Of a stretch of 64,000 nucleotides of DNA, positions 16,845-25,916 are shown piece after piece. The stretch is from an uncultured Thermoproteales archaeon. GTDB taxonomy: Archaea > Thermoproteota > Thermoprotei > Thermoproteales > Thermoproteaceae. Position numbers and translations under genes: made by a program. Location of the stretch: positions 101,899-165,898 of the forward strand of contig CALJAK010000001.1 in the NCBI GenBank assembly GCA_938027595.1. The letters are read 5' to 3'. Position 1 is the first letter of the stretch. Every line of letters starts with the position of its first letter. Under the pieces are notes generated by a model that worked only from the letters and a program-made list of their open reading frames with translations, ran no database searches and was not told the origin of the DNA.

Positions 16845-17968
16845 ATGGCTTCGGGGCTCGTACGGTAAGGATATTCGACACCACTTTGAGAGACGGCGAG
16901 CAAACCCCCGGCGTTGCTCTTTCTCCCAAAGAAAAACTACAGATTGCTCTAGCTCTAGACGAGGCCGGCGTCGATATGATTGAAGCTGGTTTTGCAGCTG
17001 TCTCTAGAGACGAAACTACAGCAATTAGAGAGATAGCTAGAGAAGTTGCCGTGGCGGAGGTGGCGAGTTTGGCTAGGTTGACTAAGTCCGACATAGACGT
17101 GGCGATCTCCACGGGGGTGGATATAGTCCACGTCTTTATAGCTACTTCAGACATACATATGAAGTACAAATTGGGTATGACGCGTGAGCAAGTGTTGAAG
17201 AGAGTGCAAGAGATGGTTTCCTACGCCAAATCCCACGGTGTGAAAATCCTATTCAGCGCCGAAGACGCCACTAGGAGCGATTTAGATTTCTTGGTGGAGG
17301 TATACAAAACAGCCGTAGACGCCGGCGCTGACGAAATAAACATACCCGACACCGTGGGTGTGATGACGCCTAGCAGAATGGCTTTCTTAGTGGAATACGT
17401 CAAGAGGAATATAAATGTGCCTATACACGTCCACTGTCACGACGACTTTGGCATGGCTGTGGCTAACACTATCTCGGCGATAGAGGCAGGGGCAGACGTG
17501 GCGCAAGTGGTAGTGAATAACTTTGGCGAGAGAGCTGGAAACGCAGCGCTGGAGGAGGTGGTGGCCGCAGTCCACTTCTTGCTGCGGTATAGAGTGAACG
17601 TGAAGATAAATAAACTGTACGAACTGTCGCAACTCGTGTCGAAGATGTTTGGCATACCCATACCCCCCAACAAAGCCATCGTGGGGGACAACGCCTTCAG
17701 TCACGAAGCTGGTATACATGTGCATGGAGTTTTGAACAACCCATTTACTTACGAACCCATGAGGCCGGAGGATGTGGGCAACAGGAGGCGGATTGTGTTG
17801 GGTAAACACTCCGGCCGTCACTCCATTGAGTGGGCGTTGAAAAACCTGGGGGTGGAGCCGAGTGAGGATTTGATAATGTACATATTAGAGAAAGTGAAGG
17901 AGTACTCCATAAAGAAGATTAAAATTGACGAGGTTGTCTTGAGGGAGATCGTGAAGTCCCATGCGTAA
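16845..17968 (+). CDS. leuA: 2-isopropylmalate synthase with an apparent frameshift after the start
   Basis: DRE-TIM enzyme joining acetyl-CoA and 2-oxoisovalerate, the first step of leucine synthesis. Core motifs are [34 protein letters not shown] and NNFGERAGN. It lacks the C-terminal LeuA regulatory domain, so leucine feedback may be absent. The promoter-supported ATG 16845 reads MASGLVR then stops. One extra G in the GGGG run at 16853-16856 would join it to the conserved frame as [20 protein letters not shown] (374 aa). In-frame TTG 16886 would omit the metal-binding Asp. Either the sequence is missing a base or the gene is shifted. leuB overlaps its end by 8 bp. Confidence 0.85.
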
Positions 17969-18926
17969 GCTGTTGGTCATCCCCGGCGACGGAATTGGTC
18001 CGGAGGTGGTAGAAGCGGCAATGTATGTAATTAAAGCGTTCGGCTCCGAGTTGGAGATAAAAGTCGCCGAGGCTGGAGATGTGGCTCTCAATAAGTACGG
18101 CACGGCGATGCCTCCCGAGACTTTGAGATTGGCGGATTTGGCAGATGTGATTTTCAAGGGGCCCATTGGGGAGTCGGCGTTTGACGTAACGTCGTTAATT
18201 AGATCTAGATATGTACTATACGCCAACATTAGGCCAGTGAAAAACTTACCCTCAGTGCCCGCCGTGAGGTCTATAGATTGTGTTTTTGTGAGAGAAAACG
18301 TAGAAGATGTCTACATAGGGGCTGAGTACAGAGTGGGAGATGTAGCTATCGCGTTGAAAATCGCTACGGAAAAAGGCACGAGGCGCGTGGCTAGAGTGGC
18401 TAGGAAATACGCAGAAGAACGGAAGCGGAAAGTGACGATTGTGCACAAAGCCAACGTCCTTCGTGTAGTAGATGGGTTTTTCAGAGATGTAGCCATGGAG
18501 GAGTTAAAGGGGCTGGAGGTAGACCAGATGTACGTAGACGCGGCGGCTATGGAACTTGTGAGAAATCCAACTCGCTTCGACGTTGTGTTAACTCCTAACC
18601 AATACGGCGATATATTGACAGACTTAGCGGCGCAAGTAGCCGGCGGGTTGGGTCTCGCCCCCAGTGGCAACATAGGCGATGACAAAGCGATGTTTGAACC
18701 AGTTCACGGAGCTGCTTTTGACATTGCGGGTAAAGGCATAGCGAATCCCATAGCTGCTATACTATCCGCAGCTATGATGTTCGAGTGGATGGGTATGAAA
18801 AACGCAGCAGAGTCGATAAGGAGAGCGGTAGAGAGAGCGATAGAAGCTGGCGTAAAGACTCCAGATATTGGAGGTCACCACAACACTAGAGAAGTCGGTA
18901 AATACATTGCATCTCTCATATCGTAA
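17961..18926 (+). CDS. leuB: 3-isopropylmalate dehydrogenase
   Basis: NAD-dependent beta-decarboxylating dehydrogenase (321 aa) for leucine synthesis; archaeal members can also accept homoisocitrate. The fold is marked by [15 protein letters not shown], the substrate loop [21 protein letters not shown], the catalytic lysine in [20 protein letters not shown] and the NAD-site [14 protein letters not shown] 17961 overlaps the end of leuA by 8 bp, so it is probably cotranscribed and coupled. If leuA translation truly terminates early, leuB expression would depend on the shared mRNA. Confidence 0.92.
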   Translation: MRKLLVIPGDGIGPEVVEAAMYVIKAFGSELEIKVAEAGDVALNKYGTAMPPETLRLADLADVIFKGPIGESAFDVTSLIRSRYVLYANIRPVKNLPSVPAVRSIDCVFVRENVEDVYIGAEYRVGDVAIALKIATEKGTRRVARVARKYAEERKRKVTIVHKANVLRVVDGFFRDVAMEELKGLEVDQMYVDAAAMELVRNPTRFDVVLTPNQYGDILTDLAAQVAGGLGLAPSGNIGDDKAMFEPVHGAAFDIAGKGIANPIAAILSAAMMFEWMGMKNAAESIRRAVERAIEAGVKTPDIGGHHNTREVGKYIASLIS

Positions 18927-18965
18927 TACGCAAGAAAATTTATATAGGGTTCAGAGTAGCTATGC

Positions 18966-20192
18966 ATGGAGAGTCAATTCTTAGAAAATACGTTAAATGT
19001 GATAAAGAGGGGGGTAGAACTCGGCGGATTTCCAGAGGAGTTCTACAAAATAATTTCTAGACCAAAGCGCATATTACAAGTATCTATCCCAGTGAAGATA
19101 GGCGGTGTTTTGGAAGTGTTAGAGGGCTACCGCGTTCAACACAACGACGCTTTGGGTCCCTTCAAAGGCGGCATTCGGTTCCATCCGGAAGTCACTCTAG
19201 CCGACGACGTAGCTCTAGCTACGTTGATGACTCTCAAAAATAGCCTCGCGGGCATTCCATATGGCGGAGCTAAAGGCGCTGTGAGAGTAGACCCCAAAAA
19301 ACTCACGCAGAAAGAACTTGAGCAATTGTCTAGAGAGTACGCGAGAGCCATAGCGCCGTTGATAGGCGAGGTAATAGACATACCTGCGCCAGATGTGAAC
19401 ACAAATCCGCAGATAATGGCGTGGATGGTTGACGAATACTCAAAAATTAGGGGGTATAACGTGCCTGCGGTATTTACGGCAAAACCGCCGGAGCTCTGGG
19501 GCAACATCGTGAGGGAATACTCCACGGGCTTCGGCGTGGCTATTGTGGCTAGAGAATTCGCCAGGAAAATATGGGGCGGTGTGGAGAATAAAACTGTGGC
19601 GATACATGGAGCTGGAAATACTGGAGCTTGGGCTGCCTATTGGCTTGAACAAATGGGCGCCAAGATTGTAGCCGTCTCCAGCACGAAGGGGTCGATATAC
19701 GACGAAAAAGGCATATCTAGCAAAGAAATTTTAACTTACTACCGCGAGAAGAAATTCACAAGAGAAACAATCCCAGATCCAGACGTGCCGCTTTACGCCG
19801 ATGTAGACATCTTAATACCGGCTTCTATCGAAAACGTAATACGTAAAGACAACGCGAATAGAGTAAAGGCTAAGTTAATTGTAGAAGGGGCAAACGGGCC
19901 GGTTACTTTAGACGCAGAACGCGAGTTGTATAAGAAAGGCACGTTGATAGTGCCAGATATATTAGCCAACGCAGGCGGCGTGATAATGTCTTACCTAGAG
20001 TGGGTTGAGAATCTACAATGGTACATATGGGACGAGGAGGAAACAAGAAAGAGGTTAGAACAAATAATGGTAAACAACGCCGCGAGGATATATCAAAATT
20101 GGCAAAAACAACAAAACACGTTGAGAGATGTTGCGGTAATTACGGCGTTGGAGAGAATATACAAAGCAATGAAGATCAGGGGGTGGATTTAA
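18966..20192 (+). CDS. gdhA: Glutamate dehydrogenase
   Basis: Interconverts glutamate and 2-oxoglutarate plus ammonia, linking carbon and nitrogen metabolism. At 408 aa it belongs to the hexameric small class. The substrate lysine region [12 protein letters not shown], the catalytic-lysine region [11 protein letters not shown], and a Rossmann loop ([15 protein letters not shown]) are visible, as is the conserved end [29 protein letters not shown] box precedes ATG 18966 by about 25 nt; an ATG four bases earlier is out of frame. Its stop codon abuts that of the convergent synthetase-like gene with no gap. Confidence 0.96.
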   Translation: MESQFLENTLNVIKRGVELGGFPEEFYKIISRPKRILQVSIPVKIGGVLEVLEGYRVQHNDALGPFKGGIRFHPEVTLADDVALATLMTLKNSLAGIPYGGAKGAVRVDPKKLTQKELEQLSREYARAIAPLIGEVIDIPAPDVNTNPQIMAWMVDEYSKIRGYNVPAVFTAKPPELWGNIVREYSTGFGVAIVAREFARKIWGGVENKTVAIHGAGNTGAWAAYWLEQMGAKIVAVSSTKGSIYDEKGISSKEILTYYREKKFTRETIPDPDVPLYADVDILIPASIENVIRKDNANRVKAKLIVEGANGPVTLDAERELYKKGTLIVPDILANAGGVIMSYLEWVENLQWYIWDEEETRKRLEQIMVNNAARIYQNWQKQQNTLRDVAVITALERIYKAMKIRGWI

Positions 20193-21233
20193 CTACGGAG
20201 TTCCAACTATTCCGGCTAGTTTTGGATAAGGTCTAGCTTCCCACACAGCCCGCAGTCCACAGAGGTATCTAGTCAATCGCTCTACGCCTATTCCAAAACC
20301 TGCAGTCTGCAGGGGGTACAACTCTCTTAACATTTGTAGATACCACTGGTAGTTCGTTGGGTCTTCTCCACTTTCTCTCATTCTCTGTATTACTTTCTCC
20401 GGTTCGTATTCCCTCTCCGCTCCGCTTATGGCTTCGCCGAATCCCTCTGGATACAACATGTCGAAGTCGAGAAGTACCCCCGGCCTTTGTGGATCTTCTC
20501 TGTCGTAGAACCCTCTCGAGCCTTTTGGATATTCATATATAAACACGGGCGCGTCGTGGTATGCGGAAATTATTTTTTCACATTCCCACGTCAATTCTCC
20601 GTTTGTTGGATTTCTACACCCCAAATCGTGAGCTAACTTAACGACTTCTCTATGGCTGTACCTATAGAACGGTTTCTTGAATTCCCACAAATTTCTATCT
20701 AGTTTTTCAAGCTCTTTCCCATAGAGGTCTCTTATGTATTTCACTACGTATGTAGTAAGTCTTTCAGCTACATCCATGGCATCTCGGTAAGTCCCCTTGT
20801 AGATCTCAACGTCCACTTGGTAAAACTCGACTAAGTGTCTGCCTGTATATATACTCTCCGGAGGCTCTAGACGAAGATTGGGGCTAACAAAGTATATTTT
20901 GCCCAACGCAGCAGCCATGTATTGTTTGTATAATATTGCAGAAGACATAACTTTGTATGGCGCTCCGTAGAAGTCTATCTGCGCTTGTTTGGCGCCCCTA
21001 ATGCCGGGGTCTGTCACTGGACCGACAATGGGGGAGAGGACTTCTACAAACCCTTGAGAATCTAGAAATTCTCTAATTGCACGTAGAGCTGCGGCTTGGA
21101 TCTTAAACACAAGTTTATACTTCTCTCTAGTAGCCCATCGCCACGAATAACGGAGCCACTCTTCTACTGTTTTCCGATAGCCATTGTTTGACACAAGTTT
21201 TTCGAATTCTGCAACAGCTGGATGGAACTTCAT
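20193..21233 (-). CDS. AsnRS-like asparagine synthetase (archaeal AS-AR type)
   Basis: A 346-aa class II aminoacyl-tRNA-synthetase core of the Asn/Asp subgroup without the N-terminal anticodon-binding OB domain: the protein starts directly before motif 1 (FVEVLSPIVGP). Motif 2 is FVSPNLRLEPPESIYTGRHLVEFYQ and motif 3 is TAGFGIGVERLTRYL. Archaeal AsnRS paralogues of this shape make asparagine from aspartate rather than charging tRNA, so that activity is the best inference. A freestanding tRNA-modifying role is the alternative. Neighbouring glutamate dehydrogenase fits nitrogen assimilation. Confidence 0.78.
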   Translation of the reverse strand: MKFHPAVAEFEKLVSNNGYRKTVEEWLRYSWRWATREKYKLVFKIQAAALRAIREFLDSQGFVEVLSPIVGPVTDPGIRGAKQAQIDFYGAPYKVMSSAILYKQYMAAALGKIYFVSPNLRLEPPESIYTGRHLVEFYQVDVEIYKGTYRDAMDVAERLTTYVVKYIRDLYGKELEKLDRNLWEFKKPFYRYSHREVVKLAHDLGCRNPTNGELTWECEKIISAYHDAPVFIYEYPKGSRGFYDREDPQRPGVLLDFDMLYPEGFGEAISGAEREYEPEKVIQRMRESGEDPTNYQWYLQMLRELYPLQTAGFGIGVERLTRYLCGLRAVWEARPYPKLAGIVGTP

Positions 21234-21505
21234 ATAAAAGCTAATCGGTGTGTTGTTTAAAATTTCGTTGGAAAAAATCTATAGCAAGCCGGGGTTGTTG
21301 TATACAATATTCAATTGACGACGTAGATGTATTAATTTTTCAACAGCACACGGCGTTAACTTTTGACGTTTCTCTTTGTTCTCCGGAGCGAACGTTATAA
21401 AAACATCTACTTATTGTCTAAACAGCGATTCTGTTGTGAGTAAGAACAAATCTCTTCAGACGCCTCAATGTGTTTTGACGTTTGAACGTGTCGACCCCCG
21501 TTGTG
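21234..21505. other. A+T-rich intergenic stretch without a supported gene
   Basis: This 272-bp stretch separates two minus-strand genes. No reading frame longer than about 30 codons starts properly. The right end has an open minus-strand frame of about 29 basic codons without a start, possibly a remnant. An 11-bp word, TTTTGACGTTT, occurs twice (21361-21371 and 21473-21483). A TATAAAAA-like box lies at about 21395-21402 on the plus strand with no gene following it. The promoter of the AsnRS-like gene lies at its left end. Confidence 0.4.
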
Positions 21506-21691
21506 TTAATTTATTTCCTCTTCCAAAAACCACTCGAGGATGAAATCGAGTTTGTCGGCTATGTACACGGCTCTTCTATAAGCTTTTTCCCACGTCGCAT
21601 GTCGAGATAGAATTAGCCATCCCCCCTCTCTTATAGTTCGCCGTGTTACCAATATCCTTTTCTCTGCGGGGTTTAGATACACTTTGTACAT
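21506..21691 (-). CDS. Micro-protein family member 2 (MYKV...GGW...EWFLEE)
   Basis: A 61-aa protein of unknown function, related to those at 7692-7922 and 28230-28391. It begins MYKVYLNPAEKRILVT, then GGWLILSRHATWEKAYRRAV and ends EWFLEEEIN. The order MY(K/R)V, GW, W, A...A, EW(F/Y)xEE is shared by all three. ATG 21691 has a TTTAAA box (rc of 21712-21717) about 25 nt upstream, so it is a leaderless single gene. The predicted fold is two short strands followed by an amphipathic helix; the acidic end might be a protein contact. Confidence 0.72.
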   Translation of the reverse strand: MYKVYLNPAEKRILVTRRTIREGGWLILSRHATWEKAYRRAVYIADKLDFILEWFLEEEIN

Positions 21692-21730
21692 GCATGTATA
21701 GGTGCATGTCTTTAAAACATATTCATTGAA

Positions 21731-21755
21731 GTACTTATATAATCAATCTAAGTAC
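21731..21755 (-). terminator. Inverted repeat downstream of mobA
   Basis: GTACTTA (21731-21737) and TAAGTAC (21749-21755) are perfect inverted repeats around an 11-base loop, starting 11 bases past the mobA stop. The position suits a 3' end hairpin, but archaeal termination usually relies on T tracts, so a terminator role is uncertain. Confidence 0.3.
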
Positions 21756-21765
21756 ACAAAAACTT

Positions 21766-22557
21766 TTAGTTTACTTTCCTGATTTCGACAAATCTATACA
21801 ACAAATCAGCTACAGTCTTGAAGTTGGGTATATCTCTAGATATGTCTTTAGCTACGTGGGCAGCCACTGAGAAAAGCCCCACTTCTAAATAACGCAGAAA
21901 TTCGCGTTTTAGAATTTCGACATCGCCGTTTGTCAACCACATCTTCAACGGGGGTTCCTCCCAGACCAACTTTACATCGTCGACGAAAACTTCATCTATG
22001 TGTACAGTGGAATTTTCTAAATCTTGCGGTTTGTTTACATTAAGCAACCACAGGGGATCTACGCCGTGTTTCACAATTGAGAGAAATGTAGTTTCACCCA
22101 ATCTGAACATATCGTCAATACGGTTTCTCTTGTATTTTGCCAAAAAGTTTAGAATTTCGACACTCCGCCGCCCGTCTATTTTGAAAATTGTAGACTCCAC
22201 CCGTCCGTTTGGATAAACCCAAACAGAGAAAGTGGTATCTATCTCGAGTAGTTTTTCAAAAATTACAGGTTTGGCGTAAGGAACGTCGCATGGAGTAAAC
22301 ACAACTACGTCTCGAATTCGAGCTACGGCGGAGTCTACTGCGGCTAGAGGTCCGGAAAAACGGGGACTGTCTTCCAACACTTCTCTCCCCTTATATAAAT
22401 GAGCGTTGCGACCAGCAGCGATGTAGATAGAGTCTGTTACTTTAGACAAAGCGTCTATTACCCAATCGATCAATGGCTTCCCCCTCCATTGGTATGTACA
22501 TTTGTCTTGTCCAAATCTCCTAGAGAGACCTCCAGCTAGAACTACAGAAAAAACCAC
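21766..22557 (-). CDS. mobA: Molybdenum cofactor guanylyltransferase-like protein
   Basis: Transfers GMP to molybdopterin cofactor. The signature VVLAGGLSRRFGQDKCTYQWRGK at the N-terminus, the second motif LEDSPRFSGPLAAVDSA and TPCDVPYAKP (Mg site) are clear. MobA proteins are about 200 aa; here some 60 residues after LLNVNKPQDL form an extra C-terminal piece of unknown function, predicted helical. ATG 22557 directly follows the htpX stop (one base between), so the two form an operon. The moeA genes lie 1.5-5 kb away on both strands, so cofactor genes are clustered. Confidence 0.88.
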   Translation of the reverse strand: MVFSVVLAGGLSRRFGQDKCTYQWRGKPLIDWVIDALSKVTDSIYIAAGRNAHLYKGREVLEDSPRFSGPLAAVDSAVARIRDVVVFTPCDVPYAKPVIFEKLLEIDTTFSVWVYPNGRVESTIFKIDGRRSVEILNFLAKYKRNRIDDMFRLGETTFLSIVKHGVDPLWLLNVNKPQDLENSTVHIDEVFVDDVKLVWEEPPLKMWLTNGDVEILKREFLRYLEVGLFSVAAHVAKDISRDIPNFKTVADLLYRFVEIRKVN

Positions 22558-22558
22558 G

Positions 22559-23587
22559 TTAGAATTTGTCTAGAAATTGCAGCCTCTTTGGAATTGGTGG
22601 ATGCGTCGCGAGAATTTCCTCAAGGGGGGAATATTTGGCGTTTTTTATCTGCTCTACCTCACTTCTAGTGATTGTCACAAATGGATTAGCCACGGCGTTC
22701 GTGAGTGCGTATATAAAGAGCGTGCGGAATTTGTCTGTAGACACCGCTTCTCTGACTTCAGGGGCGCTGCGGTAGTACTTGTGTATTTTAGCTAGAGCGA
22801 ATTGCATTGCGTCTCTGCCGGCGGCAGCGGCGCCCGCAGTGTCTGCGTAATACTCCCTAAGGCGGCTGAATGCCAAAACTAAAAGTTGGATCACGAAAGA
22901 GATCAACACAGCAGCGACGCCAATCGCCAGAAGCACCGGCCCCCCTCCCCCCCTGTTGCTCGAGCTGTGCATAGCCATGTGAACCGTCAACACGCCCATG
23001 TAGTACACCACTGAGGGGAGGATCCCGAAGAGGAGCATTAGTAAATTATCTCTATGCATGTGGTGACCGATTTCGTGTCCAATGACAGCCTCAAGTTCGC
23101 GTCTGTCGGCGAGGGACATCATTCCGTTAGTCACAGCCACGTATCTGCCAGCTAGGAAATTGCCATAGGCGAATGCGTTGGGGGGGCCGTTGACTACAAC
23201 GGCCTTTAGCTTAAGCGACGTGCCGAGTCTCGCAGCGATTTGGTTTACCAACTCTTGAAGTCTTGGGTCGGGCCGGGCGCCGTACATGGCGTTGATCATG
23301 TAGGGCGACGCCAAGTACATCAAGAGGTTGGCTATCACCACAAACGCTATCAATCCGGTAAAGAAAGACAGTCCGTAAGACAAACCAACAACCGTGATTA
23401 TTAGATATATCACTGTGGCTGTGGTTAAGATTATCAAAATCGCCGTGAGCGCCATAGCGCCATATAGCGTAAAACGACCAGCGACTGCGCCGGCGACTTT
23501 TGGCGCTATGGTTGAAGCTAAGATGAACATTGCTATGTAACCCACTATGTATAATCCAAATGCTATGGGGTCAAACATCGGCAACAT
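22559..23587 (-). CDS. htpX: HtpX-like membrane zinc protease (M48)
   Basis: Integral-membrane metalloprotease of the M48B type, thought to clear damaged membrane proteins. The zinc motif is in VIGHEIGHHMHRD, with the third ligand likely in LREYYADTAGA. Hydrophobic segments lie near residues 8-30, 40-62 and 66-92, and two more follow the active site. The length of 342 aa is slightly longer than bacterial HtpX. It heads a minus-strand operon with mobA. A C7 tract at 22947-22953 lies within the coding region. A second M48 protein is encoded at 50.3 kb. Confidence 0.9.
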   Translation of the reverse strand: MLPMFDPIAFGLYIVGYIAMFILASTIAPKVAGAVAGRFTLYGAMALTAILIILTTATVIYLIITVVGLSYGLSFFTGLIAFVVIANLLMYLASPYMINAMYGARPDPRLQELVNQIAARLGTSLKLKAVVVNGPPNAFAYGNFLAGRYVAVTNGMMSLADRRELEAVIGHEIGHHMHRDNLLMLLFGILPSVVYYMGVLTVHMAMHSSSNRGGGGPVLLAIGVAAVLISFVIQLLVLAFSRLREYYADTAGAAAAGRDAMQFALAKIHKYYRSAPEVREAVSTDKFRTLFIYALTNAVANPFVTITRSEVEQIKNAKYSPLEEILATHPPIPKRLQFLDKF

Positions 23588-23698
23588 ACCAGCCTCTTGA
23601 TTTCAATTTAAAAACTTTCCGCCGGTACGTGAATTCGTCACGTTTCAGATACGGGGACTCTCTTCACAGTTTTTAAACTTTCAAAACATTAAAAAGTT

Positions 23699-23995
23699 AT
23701 GTGTGTAGACGAAGCCACCGCGGAGAAGGTGGCGAAAAGAAAAGCGTTGGGGCGGCTTGGGGCCCTACGGAAGTCTATCCCCACGTTTAGAGTGAAGATA
23801 GGCGACGACTGGTTGTTTGGATTTGTAAAAACCAAGTACAGGTGGGGAAATTTAGTCGTGGCGGTGAAGTTTACTTACGTAGACTGTAAGGGAGTTGCGT
23901 TGGAAAAAATCCCGCCAGAGGTAGAGGAGAAAGTGGGAGAGTTGGCTAGAAACATCGCAGTTTTGTTTGGTAGAGAACTGTCTAAAAATGGATAA
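23699..23995 (+). CDS. Small protein of unknown function upstream of moeA
   Basis: A 98-aa basic protein that I do not recognise. It has a helical, lysine-rich start (EKVAKRKALGRLGALRKSI), a central beta-rich part (FRVKIGDDWLFGFVKTKYRWGN is split by turns) and a C-terminal helix. ATG 23699 is preceded at about 25 nt by TTTTTAAAC, so it is leaderless. Its last eight bases overlap the start of the moeA fusion gene, suggesting coupled expression and possibly a role in cofactor metabolism; that is inference from position. Confidence 0.65.
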   Translation: MCVDEATAEKVAKRKALGRLGALRKSIPTFRVKIGDDWLFGFVKTKYRWGNLVVAVKFTYVDCKGVALEKIPPEVEEKVGELARNIAVLFGRELSKNG

Positions 23996-25916
23996 GAGAG
24001 TTATTTTCCACGATCTCGTCTCTCTAGATGCGGCTAGGGAAATTTTGTTGAAGCTAGCCCACCCCCTGGGCGAGGAGGAGGTGGACATTGCCGAGGCGTA
24101 CGGCCGGGTTTTGGCGCGCGACGTGACTTCGCTAGTGGACGTGCCGCCGTTTGACAGATCTACCGTAGATGGATACGCCGTAGTTGCTGAATCTACTTAC
24201 AACGCTTCTGAACTCACGCCAGTCGAGCTGAAGGTTGCAGACCGCGTGGAGGCCGGCGAGTGGCCGCGCCGTGGGGTTGAGTTCGGCGAGGCTGTGGAAG
24301 TGGCCACCGGCGCCCCACTGCCCAGGGGGACAAACGCCGTGGTGATGGTTGAATACACGCAGGAGAGGGGAGACTTCGTGAGAATTTTCAAGCCAGTGGC
24401 GCCGGGTGAAAACGTCATGAACGCGGGGAGTGACATATCTGCTGGGGAAGTAGTCTTACGCCGGTGTACTAAACTGTCTGCTAGAGAAATAGGCGTGTTG
24501 GCTGCAATTGGCATGAAGTCAGTGGCGGTGGTGAAGAGACCCAGAGTGGTCATAATCTCCACTGGGAACGAGCTCTTGCCCCCCGGCGAACCGCTGCGGT
24601 TGGGGGCGCTTTACGACGTCAATAGTTACTCAATAGCGGCGGCGGTGCGAGAAGTGGGTGGAGTGCCGTTGTTGTTCGGCATTGTGCGAGACGAGGCGGA
24701 GAGTTATGAGAAAGCCATCGAGGAAGCTCTCTCGGTCGGCGATGTGGTGTTGATCAGCGGCGGCACTTCGGCCGGCGTGGTGGATTTGACTTACAGAGTG
24801 CTGGGCCGGCTGGGGGAGGTTCTCTTCCATGGAATTATGGTGAGGCCGGGGAAGCCCACCATAGCTGCCTCTGTGGGTGGCAAAGTGGTGATTGGACTGC
24901 CCGGATATCCCTCGTCTGCGTTGATGATATTCCACAGCGTGGTTAGACCGCTGTTGTTGAAGATGCAATGCATGGAGGTGGAGCCCCCGGCGGTGTATAG
25001 AGCGAAACTCGCCTTCTCCATAGAGGGGGCTAAGGGGCGGAGAGCTCTCTATCCAGTGGTTTTGATAAGCCGCGGGGGGGTCCACAGAGCGTATCCCCTG
25101 TACGCTGAGTCTGGAGCGATTTCTGTATTGTCGAGAGCAGACGGATACATCGCGGTGGGGGAGAACGTGGAGTACTTGGCTGAGGGTGAAGAAGTGGAAG
25201 TCCACCTATTCGAGAAGTATAAACCAGCCGAGATGTACTTCATAGGCAGCCACGACCCCCACCTAGACCGCGTGTTGGCGAGACACAACGTCAAAACTGT
25301 CTACGTGGGGTCTATGGGTGGTCTCATGGCGCTGAAGCGCGGCGAGGCGGACATGGCTGGGTCGCACATGTACGACCCAGACTCCGGCGAGTACAACATA
25401 CCGTACTTGGAGAAGCTCGGCGTTAGGGACGTGGCTGTGGTAGGTCTCTTTGAGCGAGAGCAGGGACTCATAGTGCAGAGGGGCAACCCCCTGGGGATAC
25501 GTACAGTGGAGGACATGCTAAAACCCGGCGTGGTGATGGTGAATCGGCCCAGGGGGACTGGCACGCGGTCTCTGCTAGACCTCCACTTAGCCAAAGTGGC
25601 TGAGAGACTTGGAGTCACTCTCGGAGAGCTCGTGAAGAAGATCCACGGCTACACTCACGAAGTGAAGACACATACAGCCGTGGCGGCGGCTGTGGCTCAA
25701 GGTAGAGCCGACGTTGGAATTGGCGTTAGATACGCCGCGGAGCTATACGGCCTTGACTTCGTGCCGTTGGGTTGGGAACAGTACGACTTGGTGGTGAAGA
25801 GGGAGCTAGTGGAGAAAGCGCTGGAGATAGCTGAGGAAGCCACTAGACAACTACCGCCTGGCTACAGATCTTACGACCAAACGCGCCGCGTTAGAAAGCT
25901 AATCGATTGGGTTTAG
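23988..25916 (+). CDS. moeA: MoeA fused to a periplasmic-binding-protein-like domain
   Basis: A 642-aa protein. Residues 1 to about 400 are MoeA, which inserts molybdenum or tungsten into adenylated molybdopterin: DVPPFDRSTVDGYAV, ATGAPLPRGTNAVVMVE, ISGGTSAGVVDLTYRVL, VRPGKPTIAA and GLPGYPSSAL are clear. Residues about 425-640 match the PBP-like domain often fused to archaeal MoeA (FIGSHDPHLDRVLA, NRPRGTGTRSLLD, ADVGIGVRYAAELYGLDFVP), which may bind molybdate or tungstate. ATG 23988 overlaps the preceding small gene by 8 bp. A G7 tract lies at 25074-25080. It is convergent with the second moeA, overlapping by 18 bp. Confidence 0.93.
   Translation: MDKRVIFHDLVSLDAAREILLKLAHPLGEEEVDIAEAYGRVLARDVTSLVDVPPFDRSTVDGYAVVAESTYNASELTPVELKVADRVEAGEWPRRGVEFGEAVEVATGAPLPRGTNAVVMVEYTQERGDFVRIFKPVAPGENVMNAGSDISAGEVVLRRCTKLSAREIGVLAAIGMKSVAVVKRPRVVIISTGNELLPPGEPLRLGALYDVNSYSIAAAVREVGGVPLLFGIVRDEAESYEKAIEEALSVGDVVLISGGTSAGVVDLTYRVLGRLGEVLFHGIMVRPGKPTIAASVGGKVVIGLPGYPSSALMIFHSVVRPLLLKMQCMEVEPPAVYRAKLAFSIEGAKGRRALYPVVLISRGGVHRAYPLYAESGAISVLSRADGYIAVGENVEYLAEGEEVEVHLFEKYKPAEMYFIGSHDPHLDRVLARHNVKTVYVGSMGGLMALKRGEADMAGSHMYDPDSGEYNIPYLEKLGVRDVAVVGLFEREQGLIVQRGNPLGIRTVEDMLKPGVVMVNRPRGTGTRSLLDLHLAKVAERLGVTLGELVKKIHGYTHEVKTHTAVAAAVAQGRADVGIGVRYAAELYGLDFVPLGWEQYDLVVKRELVEKALEIAEEATRQLPPGYRSYDQTRRVRKLIDWV

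Noticed and set aside
16886..17968. leuA starting at TTG 16886
   Set aside because: It would remove the conserved VRIFDTT segment with the first metal-binding Asp, and the promoter points to 16845.
24630..25205. 191-codon minus-strand frame inside moeA
   Set aside because: Shadow of a well-conserved coding frame; low-complexity His/Gln/Arg composition.
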